DNA of 64,000 nucleotides from contig NZ_JAOQNG010000003.1 in NCBI RefSeq assembly GCF_025961225.1, forward strand, positions 310,001 to 374,000, read 5' to 3'. The translations under genes were made by a program, and so were the position numbers. The first letter of the stretch is position 1; each line of letters opens with the position of its first letter. Below are positions 24,340 to 34,700 of the stretch, in pieces. The notes beneath the pieces are model-generated. The model saw only the letters and a list, made by a program, of their open reading frames with translations, did no database searches and had not been told where the DNA came from. This DNA comes from Azospirillum canadense. GTDB lineage: Bacteria > Pseudomonadota > Alphaproteobacteria > Azospirillales > Azospirillaceae.

Positions 24340-27093
24340 ATGTCGATCGTTCGGCGCCTTCTGCTTCTTCTCCTGGCCTTGACCCCGCTCGTCGGCTTCG
24401 AGGGCTACACGCATGTCAGCCTGTGGGGCGAACGCGAAGCCGAGATCACCCAAGAGGCGCTCCGGCTGCTCGACCTGATCCAGACCGAGCAGCAGCGCAT
24501 CATCGACGACATTCACCATATCCTGGCAACCCTGGCCGAGACCGGCGGCGCGGAGATCGCCGGGCCGGCGTGCGCGACCACCATGGACCGCCTGCGGCCG
24601 CAGTACCCGGCCTACCTGACCATTGCCGTGGCGGACCGGACCGGCGTTGTCCGGTGCGCCACCGAGCCGCGGGCCATCGGCGCCAACATCGCGGCGCGGC
24701 CGCACGTCCAGCGCGCCCTGGCGACCGGGCAATTCGCCGTGGGCGAGTACGACTTCGCCCGCAGCGTGGGCCACCACGTCCTGCCGTTTGCCATGCCCTT
24801 CCGCAACCCGGACGGCACGCCCGGCGGGGTGATCGCGGCTCTGCTCGACCTCGACTGGCTCAAGCAGTACCAAGCCCGCAAGCCCCTGCCGCCGAACTCC
24901 GCCGTGGTGCTGACCGACCGCTCCGGCACGGTCATCCTGCGCGTGCCGGAGGTACCCTCTCTGGTCGGCACCCTCCTGCCCGAGCGCTTTCGCGCCTACC
25001 TGGGGGGTGATCACCCCGGCACGGCCTTGATCGACGGCGTCGATCATGTTGCGCGGGTCTTCGCCTACTCCCCGTCCAGGGCGAACGACGGCGGCCTCGC
25101 CTTGGCGGTCGGCATCGACCGCGCGGCGGCGCTGCGCACCGTCGACCGCGCCGCGATGCGGTCCTGGGCGCTGTTCGCCAGCGTTCTGGCCCTGTCGCTG
25201 ATCGGCGCGGCCTGGGGCATCGGCCGGTTTTCCAGAGCGGTGCAAACCGAGCGGACGCTGCTGAAGGCGGTGCTCAAGCACCTGCCCTCGGGCGTCGTGG
25301 TGGCGGAGGCTCCATCGGGCCGCGTGCTGCTGCACAACGCCGCCGCCGCTCGGCTCATCGGGCGGTCGCTGGACAAGGTCGAGTGCGTTGCGGAGTACCC
25401 CCTGGCCGACAAGCGCCATCCCGACGGCACTCCCTACCGGCTCGACGAGCTTCCGCTGGTTCGCGCCTTGCGCCACGGCGAGGTCGTCGAGCAAGAGGAA
25501 ATCCTCCGCCAAGCCGCCAACGGCGCCGTGCGGACGTATGTCACCGACGCGGCGCCGGTGCGCGACCGCGACGGCCGGATCACGCTGGCCATCACCGCGC
25601 TGACCGACATCACCGAACGCAAGGCCACCGAAGCGGCCCTGCGCCGCAGCGAGGAGCGCTTCCGCACCCTGGTCGAGCACACCCCGGTGATGATGTGGAT
25701 CAACCGCCCGGACGGCACGCTGGAGTTCTTCAACGCCGCCTGGCGGGCCTACACCGGCCTTGCGCCCGACGAAAGCAGCCTCTGGGTACCCATTCTCCCA
25801 AACGACCAGGCACACATGAAGGAGGTCCGGGCGCGCGCGATTGCTGCGGGTGAAGCCTATGGGTTCGACACGCGCATGCGGCGGCACGACGGCGCCTTCC
25901 GCTGGCACACCTGCCGGGTTCATCCGCTGCACCAGAACGGGACGCTCATCGCGTGGGTGGGCACGGCGGTCGACGTTCACGAGAGCCGCCTGGCGCGCGA
26001 GGTGGCCGAGCAGGCGAACCGTTCAAAGAGCCGCTTCCTTGCCGCGGCCAGCCACGACCTGCGCCAGCCCCTGCAGTCGATGGTCTTCTTCGCCGAGGCG
26101 CTGCGCAGCCACGTGCACTCGCCGCGCGGACGCGACGCTCTGGCCATGCTGGAGCGCGGCATGGACACGCTGAAGGGCCTGCTCGACAGTCTGCTCGACG
26201 TCTCCCGCCTCGACTCCGGGGTGATCGAGCCCAGCATCGCGAACGTCGCGATCAAGCCCCTGCTCGACGACATCGGGGCCGCGTACGCCCCGGTTGCGGC
26301 GGCCAAGGGCCTGGAGTTCCGGGTCAAGAACACGTGCGACTGTGTGGTGCGCAGCGACCGCAACCTGCTTGGGCGCATGGTCCGCAACCTGGTCGAGAAC
26401 GCCATCCGCTACACCGAGCGCGGGGCCATCCTTTTGGAATGCCGCGCCGAAGACGGGCATGTCGGGATTGCCGTCCGCGACACCGGCATCGGGATTCCGC
26501 CTGACCAGCTCACCCAGATCTTCGAGGAGTTCCATCAAGTCGGCAACCCCGAGCGGGACCGCAGCCAGGGCTTGGGGCTTGGCCTGTCCATCGTCCAGAA
26601 GCTTTCCGTATTGCTGGAGCACCCAGTGGAGGTTCGGTCAGAACTTGGCAAGGGCTCCGTCTTCCGCATCTCCGTGCCGTCCGGCTCGGCCGAGCCCATC
26701 TCGGTCGCACCGGCCCAGACCAAGCCGGACGGGCACGGCCGCTTGGCCGTCCTGATTGACGACGACGCCATCGTGCTGATGGGACTGCGGTCGATCTTCC
26801 AGGATTGGGGCTTCGAGACGATCATCGCGGCGTCGACGGAGCAGGCGCTGGACCGCTTGCAGGCTTCCGGGCGGCGGCCGGACATCGTGGTGGCCGACTA
26901 CCGGCTGCGCGCGCACCGGGTCGGGACCGAAGCAATTGTCCGAATCCGCGAGCAGGTCGGCACGCCGGTTCCGGCCGTGCTGCTGACCGGGGATTCGGGG
27001 CCGGAGGTCCGGCACGACGCTGAGCGCCATGGCATCGGCTTGATCTTCAAGCCGGTCACCGCGCGCCTGTTGCACGAAGCCCTGTGTCAGTGA
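24340..27093 (+). CDS. Cache-PAS hybrid histidine kinase, 917 aa
   Basis: A membrane-anchored sensor kinase with a receiver. TM1 is residues about 4-22, the periplasmic cache-like sensor about 25-270, and TM2 about 274-292. Two PAS domains follow (about 305-425 and 435-555; DITERK linker), then HisKA with the phospho-accepting H572 in AAASHDLRQPLQSM. HATPase has an N-box at about 683 (NLVENAIRYT), DTGIGIPPD at about 714 and GLGLGLSIV at about 745. A receiver from about 800 carries D853 in VVADYRLR and lysine in FKPVT. All catalytic residues are present. No separate response regulator is adjacent, so output may go through a shared partner. ATG 24340 is used; no strong ribosome site precedes it. 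It is a paralogue of the kinase at 31763. Confidence 0.93.
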   Translation: MSIVRRLLLLLLALTPLVGFEGYTHVSLWGEREAEITQEALRLLDLIQTEQQRIIDDIHHILATLAETGGAEIAGPACATTMDRLRPQYPAYLTIAVADRTGVVRCATEPRAIGANIAARPHVQRALATGQFAVGEYDFARSVGHHVLPFAMPFRNPDGTPGGVIAALLDLDWLKQYQARKPLPPNSAVVLTDRSGTVILRVPEVPSLVGTLLPERFRAYLGGDHPGTALIDGVDHVARVFAYSPSRANDGGLALAVGIDRAAALRTVDRAAMRSWALFASVLALSLIGAAWGIGRFSRAVQTERTLLKAVLKHLPSGVVVAEAPSGRVLLHNAAAARLIGRSLDKVECVAEYPLADKRHPDGTPYRLDELPLVRALRHGEVVEQEEILRQAANGAVRTYVTDAAPVRDRDGRITLAITALTDITERKATEAALRRSEERFRTLVEHTPVMMWINRPDGTLEFFNAAWRAYTGLAPDESSLWVPILPNDQAHMKEVRARAIAAGEAYGFDTRMRRHDGAFRWHTCRVHPLHQNGTLIAWVGTAVDVHESRLAREVAEQANRSKSRFLAAASHDLRQPLQSMVFFAEALRSHVHSPRGRDALAMLERGMDTLKGLLDSLLDVSRLDSGVIEPSIANVAIKPLLDDIGAAYAPVAAAKGLEFRVKNTCDCVVRSDRNLLGRMVRNLVENAIRYTERGAILLECRAEDGHVGIAVRDTGIGIPPDQLTQIFEEFHQVGNPERDRSQGLGLGLSIVQKLSVLLEHPVEVRSELGKGSVFRISVPSGSAEPISVAPAQTKPDGHGRLAVLIDDDAIVLMGLRSIFQDWGFETIIAASTEQALDRLQASGRRPDIVVADYRLRAHRVGTEAIVRIREQVGTPVPAVLLTGDSGPEVRHDAERHGIGLIFKPVTARLLHEALCQ

Positions 27094-27647
27094 GGCGTTG
27101 CCCCACCAAATCCCTTCCAGTTCGCTCCTGACCCGTGGCGGGGTGGCGACCCTATCCAGTTTGAGCCTTTCCATGGTCTCTGACGAACATCCATTGAGGG
27201 CCTGGCAAATTGGTTCTCTGACCAATGGAGCGTGGCAGTCCGTCCCCGTCAAGCGGACTTATTCACAGCCGTCCACCTCATTTTCTTGACTCCCGCTCCC
27301 GTCGCGCGAATGCAGCGACTTTCGAAGAGAATAACTCGGAGGCCAAGAATCTGCTTGGTTTCCGATTCTTTAATTTGCGCCTAAAATTTAGGCAAAACGC
27401 GCGAACCCGTTGAGTCGGATCGGTCCCAAAGGGCTTACCCTTCGATTCGCCAACAGGGTTATCCACAGCATATGGGGATATCCGAATGGCGGAGGCCTCC
27501 ATTGACGACGCCTCAAGAGCGCCACGCACGCACCCGGGCAGGAGTGCGCGTGTTTTTGCGCGTTGGGCAGCAACAAGCCACCCCCGCCGCGGCCATGCCG
27601 CCGCTATGTGTGCTTTGCGGAGAAGGTCGCATCCGCCAAAGACACCG
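27094..27647. other. AT-rich intergenic region with DnaA-box matches
   Basis: About 550 bp without a supported gene, the most AT-rich stretch of this part of the window. It contains two TTATNCACA sites, a 15-bp near-palindrome and a CtrA-like site, listed separately. Confidence 0.6.
27259..27467 (+). promoter_or_regulatory. Candidate replication-origin-like region: two DnaA boxes flanking AT-rich DNA
   Basis: TTATTCACA at 27259-27267 and TTATCCACA at 27459-27467 both fit the DnaA-box consensus, in the same orientation and exactly 200 bp apart. Between them lie TTAA-N7-CTAA at 27370-27384, one base from the CtrA full site, and the palindrome GCCTAAAATTTAGGC at 27379-27393. No replication initiator gene is nearby, so an origin is only a possibility; chance or a regulatory region is the alternative. 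Confidence 0.3.
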
Positions 27648-28393
27648 CTATGCCGCCTGGTCGAGCAGTGCTTTGGCCTTCACCAAATCGGGCAGGTCGG
27701 CGCGCCCATCAAGCCAATCGCAAAGAGGGGCGAGCAGATCACGGGCCGCTTGGCAGTCCTCCCGCTCAATCCACAGGCGGGCGAGATCATAGTTGATGCG
27801 CAGTTCGGCAACCCGGTCCCCTTGCCGGCGCGCCTCACCCAAGGCTTCCGAAAGCCATCGCTCGGCGTCCTCCTTGGAAACGGCGGCACACAGTACGGCG
27901 CGACACGCCCGACGTCGGAGCAGCTCCGGGCGAACCCAGACCTCGCCCGTCGTCTCGGCCAAGGCCAGCGCCTGCCGCAGCAGGCCATCCGAGCGCTCGG
28001 GGTCTCCCGCGGCGAAACACGCATCGGCCACGAGCATCAGATTGAACGGCATGTTGAGTAGGAACCCGGTTTGCCGCTGCCGTTCGAACGCGTCGAAGAT
28101 GCCGTCCAATCCCACCCTCTCACCGGCGCCCAGTGAGGCCCACAGGTACATCAGCTCGCCCAGGTGTCTCCACTGATGGACGTCCCGCTCAACGCAGATG
28201 GTCCGAAGCGCTGACGCCAAACGTTGAGCTGCACTGTGGTTTCCGATCATCGCCTCGAAGATCGACGAGTGCCGAAGAACAAGGGCCAGGGTCAACGTGT
28301 GATCAAGGCTCTTGGCCTCGTCCATTGCACAGGCCACCAGCCGGCGCGCGCGGTTGACCTCACCGCGCCTCAGTTGCACGCTCGCGAGATGAA
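27648..28393 (-). pseudogene. TPR C-terminal part of an IS1-disrupted cyclase/ATPase regulator
   Basis: An open frame of about 248 residues without its own proper start, running from the IS1 end to the stop at 27648. The sequence (HLASVQLRRGEVNRARRLVA, LALVLRHSSIFEAMIGNHSA, SDGLLRQALALAETTGEVWV, AERWLSEALGEARRQGD) is a run of degenerate TPR-like helical repeats. These are typical of the C-terminal end of adenylate/guanylate cyclase-AAA-TPR regulators. It is the distal end of the gene whose front is at 29216-30772, separated by IS1. The middle of the protein is missing. Confidence 0.8.
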
Positions 28394-29215
28394 GGTGTCA
28401 CGGGGTAACGACGCAGTTTAGGCAAGAGCCTTGCGCTGGAGCGAAATGCCGGGAAGCCGGTGCATTTCTGGCCGGGCCTCATCGTTGCCATGGAGATGGG
28501 CAAACAGGGCCATACGGCGGTTCACCATGGCCTTGCTCTTGGAGACGATGATCGACTTGCGGCGGCAGGTTCCGACCCAATGCCGCTGGCGGCCATTGTT
28601 GCGCTCCAGGGCGACACTCTGGTCCTTGCCCTGATAATGCCGCCCGATCGGGAGAACCGTGTCGTAGACGGCGAACTGATCGGTGCAAAACAGGCGTGCG
28701 CCCCAGCGTTGCAGACGCTCGTACAGACGCCGGAAGGTGGCTTCGTCGCGCTTGCCGCATTCCCAGTCGATCAGGCGTCCTCTGTCGCGGTCGTACGCCT
28801 TCCAGATCCAGAGTTTCTGCGCCTTGCAGCCGAGATAATGCCACATCTCGTCGATCTCGATGACGTTGGCCGGCTCCGGAATCGGCTTGGAGCAATGCCG
28901 GTCCACATACTGGCAGACCCAACGCAGCACGGACTGGCCGGTCGTGCCGAGCAACTTGCCGACGGCGCGCAACGACAGCCCATGCCCGTACAGCGTCACC
29001 GCCGCTTGCTTCGTCGGCTCCGGCACCGTCGTGTCCGGCAGGCGCGTGAACTGGAAGCCGCACCTGCGGCACAACCAACGTTGTTTGCCCAGCACGTGGC
29101 CGGATTTCACCACCCGCACGCTGCCGCAGCGCGGGCACCACGGTCGTTCACCCAAATCGACCCTTCCTCGTAGAATGAGCCGATTACATGGGATGCGTCG
29201 TTATCCCGTGACACC
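28394..29215 (-). mobile_element. IS1-family element, 822 bp
   Basis: Bounded by 21-bp inverted repeats with one mismatch: GGTGTCACGGGGTAACGACGC-type at 28394-28414 and its reverse complement ending at 29215. One transposase gene on the minus strand. The bases just outside, GAGATGAA on the left and CTCCTCAA on the right, are not a duplication, so the element did not simply insert here. Confidence 0.9.
28418..29155 (-). CDS. IS1-family transposase, single frame, 245 aa
   Basis: ATG 29155 (MGERPWCPRCGSVRVVKSGH). An N-terminal zinc ribbon (CPRC...CRRC, residues about 7-33) is followed by a HTH (GLSLRAVGKLLGTTGQSVLR). The catalytic domain carries D in IEIDEMWHYLG, D in FCTDQFAVYDTV and E in SVALERNNGRQRHWVG. 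Unlike the classical IS1 of enterobacteria it needs no frameshift to make the full enzyme. Length and motifs are complete, so it is probably active. Confidence 0.93.
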   Translation of the reverse strand: MGERPWCPRCGSVRVVKSGHVLGKQRWLCRRCGFQFTRLPDTTVPEPTKQAAVTLYGHGLSLRAVGKLLGTTGQSVLRWVCQYVDRHCSKPIPEPANVIEIDEMWHYLGCKAQKLWIWKAYDRDRGRLIDWECGKRDEATFRRLYERLQRWGARLFCTDQFAVYDTVLPIGRHYQGKDQSVALERNNGRQRHWVGTCRRKSIIVSKSKAMVNRRMALFAHLHGNDEARPEMHRLPGISLQRKALA

Positions 29216-30772
29216 CTCCTCAACGACATCGGCGGGCAGTGTCGACCCTGCCGCGTCCGCGGCGATCCGCGTGATGGCGTCGCGGGAAAGGCGGCTCAGG
29301 GGCAGCGGCATCACCCGCGGGTCGGCGCTCAGTGATGGCAGGTTATCCGGGCGACTGGTGAAGAGCAGGAAGACCGGTGCCTTCACCGTGCGATCCAGCG
29401 CTTGATCGAAAAGCTCAAGGGTCGTCGGGTCAAGCCAATGCGCATCTTCGATGATGACGAGCACCGGTCGCTGACGCGCCCATCCGAGAAGCTGATCAAG
29501 CAGAGCGTCGAGCGCCCGCTCCCGGCGTTTTCGGGGGGCGGCCGCGGCCCAGGCCGGATCGGCCTCGGCCATGCCGGCGGCGGTCGCAATGAGCGCTACC
29601 GTGTCGGCGTCCACCTCCACCGCCTGCCTGAGCAGAAGAGCAAGCTTCGTCAGGCGCGTCTGGGCGTCGTCGTCCGAGGCGAGACCGGCGGCGAAGCCCA
29701 GTTGCTGCCTCACGGGCCAAAGCGCCTGGTCGGTGTGGAGCGGCGATCCCTGGTAGCGCAGGCAAACATGGTCGTCCTCGTGCACGGCGTCCATGAGCGC
29801 CCGCACCATCCTGGACTTGCCAATCCCAGCCTCACCAATAAGCAGAATAGCTTGCCCCGCGCCGGCACGCGCCTGGTGCCAGCGCTGCAGAAGCAAACCG
29901 AGTTCGATCTCCCGCCCGACAAGGGGCCGAACGATTGCGGAGCGGGCGTCGAATCGACACATCCCGACCTTTTCGATGAGCAGCGTGAAGGCACTGACCG
30001 GCTCGGCCACCCCTTTCAGCCGCGTCGGGCCGAGATCCTCCACCTCGAAGAGGCCGTTCACCAGCCGGCGGGTCGGCTCGTCAATCACCACGCTCCCCGG
30101 CTTGGCCATGGCCTGCAGTCGGGCGGCCCGGTTCGGAGCCTCGCCCACCACGTGCCGCTCACGCGCTTCGCCGCAGCCGATGAGATCGCCAACCACGACC
30201 AACCCGGTCGCCAGGCCAACGCGCGCGGCCAGCGTCTCGCCTGATGGCGTCGACAGGCCGGCAACGGCGGCGGTGACGCAGAGGCCGGTGCGGACGGCCC
30301 GCTCGGCGTCGTCCTCGTACGCCCGCGGCCACCCGAAATAGGCCAAGACGCCGTCGCCCATGAACTTCGCCAAGTGGCCATCGAACCGCGCGACTGCGCC
30401 CGCCACCCGGTCCTGGTAAGCGCGGATGAGTTCACGCATCTCCTCGGGATCGAGCCGGCACGCCAGCGCCGTCGAACCGACGAGATCGACAAACATGACC
30501 GTGAGCTGACGCCGTTCCGCCTGCTCCTTAGCGACCGCAAGGGGGCGCTGAGCCGATGCCCCCAGAGGTGGCGAGCCTTCAGCATCATGAGCTCCGGCAA
30601 GAGCCGCAATCGCCATGAGAAGGCGCTTGCGATGGCCGAGCGATGCGACACCGATCTCCTGCAGATCCTCCGCGGTGAGCGTGATCAGCACTGCCTCGTC
30701 AATATCGTTATCGCGGAACGCCTGCTCGTACTGGCCGAGGCCAAGGCTGCGCAACCAGGTTTCTACGTCCAC
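29216..30772 (-). pseudogene. SAM-cyclase-AAA front part of an IS1-disrupted regulator
   Basis: GTG 30772 (VDVETWLRSLGLGQYEQAFR) behind GGGGGGCAG is preferred over an upstream TTG. Residues about 1-65 are a SAM domain. About 80-265 form a class III nucleotide cyclase homology domain with the metal-binding aspartates in VMFVDLVGSTALA and KFMGDGVLAYFGW. From about 290 there is an AAA ATPase with Walker A LIGEAGIGKSRMV and Walker B PVLVIIEDAHWLD. At residue 519 (ADVVEE) the frame runs into IS1. Relatives are near 1100 residues and end in TPRs, so roughly 300 residues between here and the tail at 27648 are lost. The protein would have made a cyclic nucleotide or acted as a sensing ATPase. Confidence 0.88.
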
Positions 30773-30845
30773 GCTCTGCCCCCCGAGCAAACGTGACGCT
30801 CAGTCGCCATACGCAGCCTAGCAATTTTCCCCCGCGCTCGCATCA

Positions 30846-31466
30846 AGGAAGCCCGTCGGAAGGCGCAACAGCGTCCGTTGTCCGATTTGTGAAGTTCCGA
30901 GCCGAGCCGACCACAGCTGGTACCGACGATCGCCGGCTGACCTTCCTGCAATCGAACGGAGCGTGCGGATCGACTTGACGGTTCGGCGCTTCTACTGCCG
31001 CGAAGCCAACTGCCCCAGGCGCACGTTCGCGGGGCGCTTCGGCTTGGCCGTTGCCCCCTTCGCTCGGCGAGCCCGGCGGCTGGGCCAAGCTCTGGGGCGG
31101 ATCGGAACGGCTCGCGGCGGCGAAGCCGACGCACGGCTCGCTGGACACTTGGGCATGCCGGTCAGCGGCGATACCCTGCTGCGTGCGGTGCGGGCCCTGC
31201 CCCTGCCGATGCCGGCATCACCGTGTGTGGTTGGGGTGGATGAGTGGGCGCTGCGCAAGGAGCGGACCGATGGGACCATTGTCATCGACCTGGAGCGCCG
31301 CCACGTCCTCGACCGCCTCGCCGACCGCTCGACCGGCACGCTGGCGGCTTGGTTGCGCGAGCATCCGGGGATCACGGTGGTCGCGCGCGACCGCGCGAGC
31401 GAGTACGCCCGCGCCGTTTCGCTCGGTGCGGAGCACGCGACGGAGGAGGCCACTCATGGAGCATGA
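30846..31466 (+). pseudogene. ISL3-family transposase, internal fragment
   Basis: The open frame carries the ISL3 zinc-finger region (SVRCPICEVPSRADHSWYRR, DLTVRRFYCREANCPRRTF). It continues through SGDTLLRAVRALPLP to the catalytic aspartates in VVGVDEWALRKERTDGTIVI and ITVVARDRASEYARAVSLGA. Homology ends near 31433, before the final catalytic glutamate, and the frame stops at 31466 just where an IS110-type fragment begins. The N-terminus has no start codon. A two-sided truncation. Confidence 0.82.
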
Positions 31467-31697
31467 TCAGCCGCATCGGCATGGACACGTCGAAACATGT
31501 CTTGCACCGGCATGGCGTGGATGCCGCCGAGCGGCCCGTCCTGCGCAAGGCATTGCGGCGCAAGGATACGGTGCGGTTCTTCGAACGGCTGCCCCCGACG
31601 CGGATCGGCGTCGAGGACTGCGGCGGGTCTCACCGTGGGGCCCGGCTGTTGGGCGGCTTTGGCCACGAGGTGCGGCTGATCCCGGTGCGGTTCAATA
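31463..31697 (+). pseudogene. IS110-family transposase, N-terminal fragment
   Basis: From ATG 31463 the frame reads MISRIGMDTSKHVLHRHGVD, LRKALRRKDTVRFFERLPP, IGVEDCGGSHRGARLLGGFG and HEVRLIPVRF. This is the first 75 residues of the DEDD domain of an IS110/IS1111-type transposase, and then unrelated sequence. It differs from the partial copy at 1-618 and the complete copy at 6625-7866. The rest is lost at the start of the kinase gene region. Confidence 0.82.
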
Positions 31698-31762
31698 TGA
31701 CAATGCCCGCGCGGCGCTCTAGTGTATTGGCCAGCGCCACGGCCATTTTCGGGTAGCCAGCC

Positions 31763-34700
31763 ATGCCGAGCCGCCGCCTCCTGTTTCTCCTGCCCTTGGC
31801 GGTTCTTCCCCTGCTCCTCTTCGAGGTCGCTACCCAGCTTGCCCTGCGCGATACGCGGGCGACGGAAGTCCGCCAGGACGCCATGCGTCTGCTCGACCTT
31901 GTCGTGTCCGAGCAGAGCCGTCTGGTCGAAGACATCCGGCACGTCCTCGGCACCGTCGTGTCGGTTGGCGCCGCTGAACTGGCGGGCCCGGATTGCCAAA
32001 CGGCGTTCGAGCGAATGAGGCCGCGCCTGCCCGACTACCTCATTGTCCAATACGCCGATCGCATGGGGACCGTGCGGTGCAGCACCGACAGCCGGGCTCT
32101 GGGCGCCCATATCGGCGACCGCCTGAACGTGCAGCGGGCGCTCGCCACCGGCGCCTTTGCGATCGGAGGCTACAGCACGGTGCGCGGCATCGGTCACACC
32201 GTCCTTACCTTTGGCCTGCCCGCCATCGGTCCGGATGGGCAGGCCGATGGGGTGCTCACCGCCTTGCTCGACGTGCGCTGGCTCGAGGACTACTTAACCC
32301 GCAAGCCTCTGCCGCCGGACGCGGCGGTCGTGCTAGCGGACCGGGACGGCACCATTTTGGCCCGAACCCCAGAGATGCCGGATCTGGTCGGTCAGCCCTT
32401 GCCTCCACGGTACCGCTTCATGCTGGAAGGCACCCAGAGGGGCATCAGCGAGGTTGTCGGATTCGATGGCATCGGTCGTGTGGTCGCCTACTCGCCGGCG
32501 CGGGCCGACGTGGCCGACCTCATGGTCTGGGTCGGCCTAAGCAAGGCGCACGCCATGCTCCCGGTCGAGCGGACCATGTGGCGCACCCTGGCGGGGTTCG
32601 CCGGGCTGTTCGCCTTGGCGGTCCTCGTCACCGTCTGGGTCGTGAGGCACATGGCCCGGCTGCGCGAGCAGTCCGGCCGGACGGCCGTGAAAATGGCCAG
32701 GATATTGGAGAGCACGAACGATGCCGTGCTGGAGGTGGACCGTGGCTGGCGGGTCACCTTCCTCAACGAACGCGCGAAGGCGATCTTTGCTGGGCGCGGC
32801 GATTTGAAAGGCCAGAGGTTCTGGGATGTGTACTCGGAACTGGTCGGCACCGGAGCCTGGTCATGCTGCCACCAGGCCATGGACGCCAACGCCCCCTGCG
32901 AGTTCGAGATCGCGGGGCCGCTCTCAGGGCGCTGGTTCGCCGCTCGGGCGTTTCCATCCAAGGATGGTTTGGTCGTCTTCTTCCAAGATGTCACCGCACG
33001 CAAGCAGGCCGAACAGGAACGCGAGCGGCTGGCCGGGGAATTGGAGAAAGAGCGGACACTGTTCCAGACCGTGCTCACCCACTTGCCTTCGGGGGTGTTC
33101 GCGGTGGCCGCACCGGATGGACGTCTGCTGCTGCACAACCCTGCCGCCGAACGCGCCATTGGTCATCCCGTTTACAGCGCTCAGACCGTTGACGACTACA
33201 CTGCGTACGGTGCCGTTCATTCGGACGGTACACCGTACCGGTCGGACGAGTACCCGCTGGCCCGCGCGCTGCTGTATGGCGAGACGGAAGCTCAGGGGGA
33301 AATGCGCTACCGCCGCGGCGATGGGACCATCGCCACCTTCGCCATCAGCGCCGCGCCCGTGCGCGATGCGAACGGACAGATCATCATGGCGGTCGCCATC
33401 TTCCATGACATCACCGAGCGCAAGCGCATGGAAGAGGCGCTGCGCCAGAGCGAGGAGCGCCTGAGCCTCGCCCTTGCCTCGGCCCGAGCCGGGACTTTCG
33501 ACTGGGATCTGCGCTCGGGACGGGTGATGTGGTCAGAGGAGAGTCATCGCATCTTCGGGTTCAATCCCGACCACGATGAGGGCATCTTCGAGCAGTGGCT
33601 GGATCTCGTGCAGCCAGAGGACCGTGAGCGATTGCGGGCTCAGATGTCCGCCGACTTTGCCGAGCACCGGACGGATTTCCAGTCCGAGTACCGCATTGTG
33701 CAGCCGGACGGTCGCGTGCGCTGGGTGATGGGCAGAGGGCGGATCACTTACGGCGAGGACGGCGCTCCGGTGCGGGCGGTCGGCCTCGACATCGACATCA
33801 CCGAGCGCAAGCAGCTGGAGGAGGCCCTGGTCCACAGCCAGGATCGCTTGAAGGACGCCTTGCTGGCCGCACGGGCTGGGTCCTGGGAGTTGGACCTGCG
33901 AACGGGTGAGATGTTCTGGTCCGAGGAGAACAACGCGCTTTTCGGCCTGCCCGCAGGCACCATCGCCTCCGGGTACAATGTCTGGCTGAATGCCGTCCTC
34001 CCCGAGGATCGGGAGCAGGCGGACCAAGCTGTTCAGAACGCGTTGGCCACGGGTGAGGAACGGTTTCAGGTCGAGTTCCGCATCCGGCATCCCGAGGACG
34101 GGGTGCGCTGGCTGAACGGGTTGGGCCGCGCCCATTTCAGTGCCGATGGCCGCCCGGTGCGCCTCAGTGGCCTGAACGTCGACATCACCGAACGCCGGCG
34201 CATGGAAGTAGCGCTGCGCGCCACCAAGGACGAGGCGGAGCGGGCGAGCCTGGCCAAGTCGAAGTTCCTGGCGGCGGCCAGCCATGACCTGCGCCAACCC
34301 TTGCAGGCGCTGTTCCTGTTCGCCGCCGCCCTGCACAACCATGTGACGACCGAACGCGGTCAGAAGGCTCTCGACACCCTGGAACGCAATCTGGAAACCC
34401 TGCGGGGATTGCTGGACAGCCTGCTCGACGTTTCCCGCCTCGACGCCGACGTGATCCGGCCGACCATCGAGGATTTTCCCCTCGCCCCGGTGCTCGACGA
34501 CATCGGCGCCTCCTTCGCCCCGGTTGCCAGCGGCCGGGGTCTGGACTTCCAGGTGGCTGTCGCACAGACCGTTGTGGTGCGCAGTGACCGCCACCTGCTC
34601 GGCCGCATGATCCGCAACCTAGTCGAGAATGCGATCAAATACACCGAACACGGTGCCGTCCGCCTGGAATGCCGCGTCGCCGATGGCCTTGTCCGGATCG

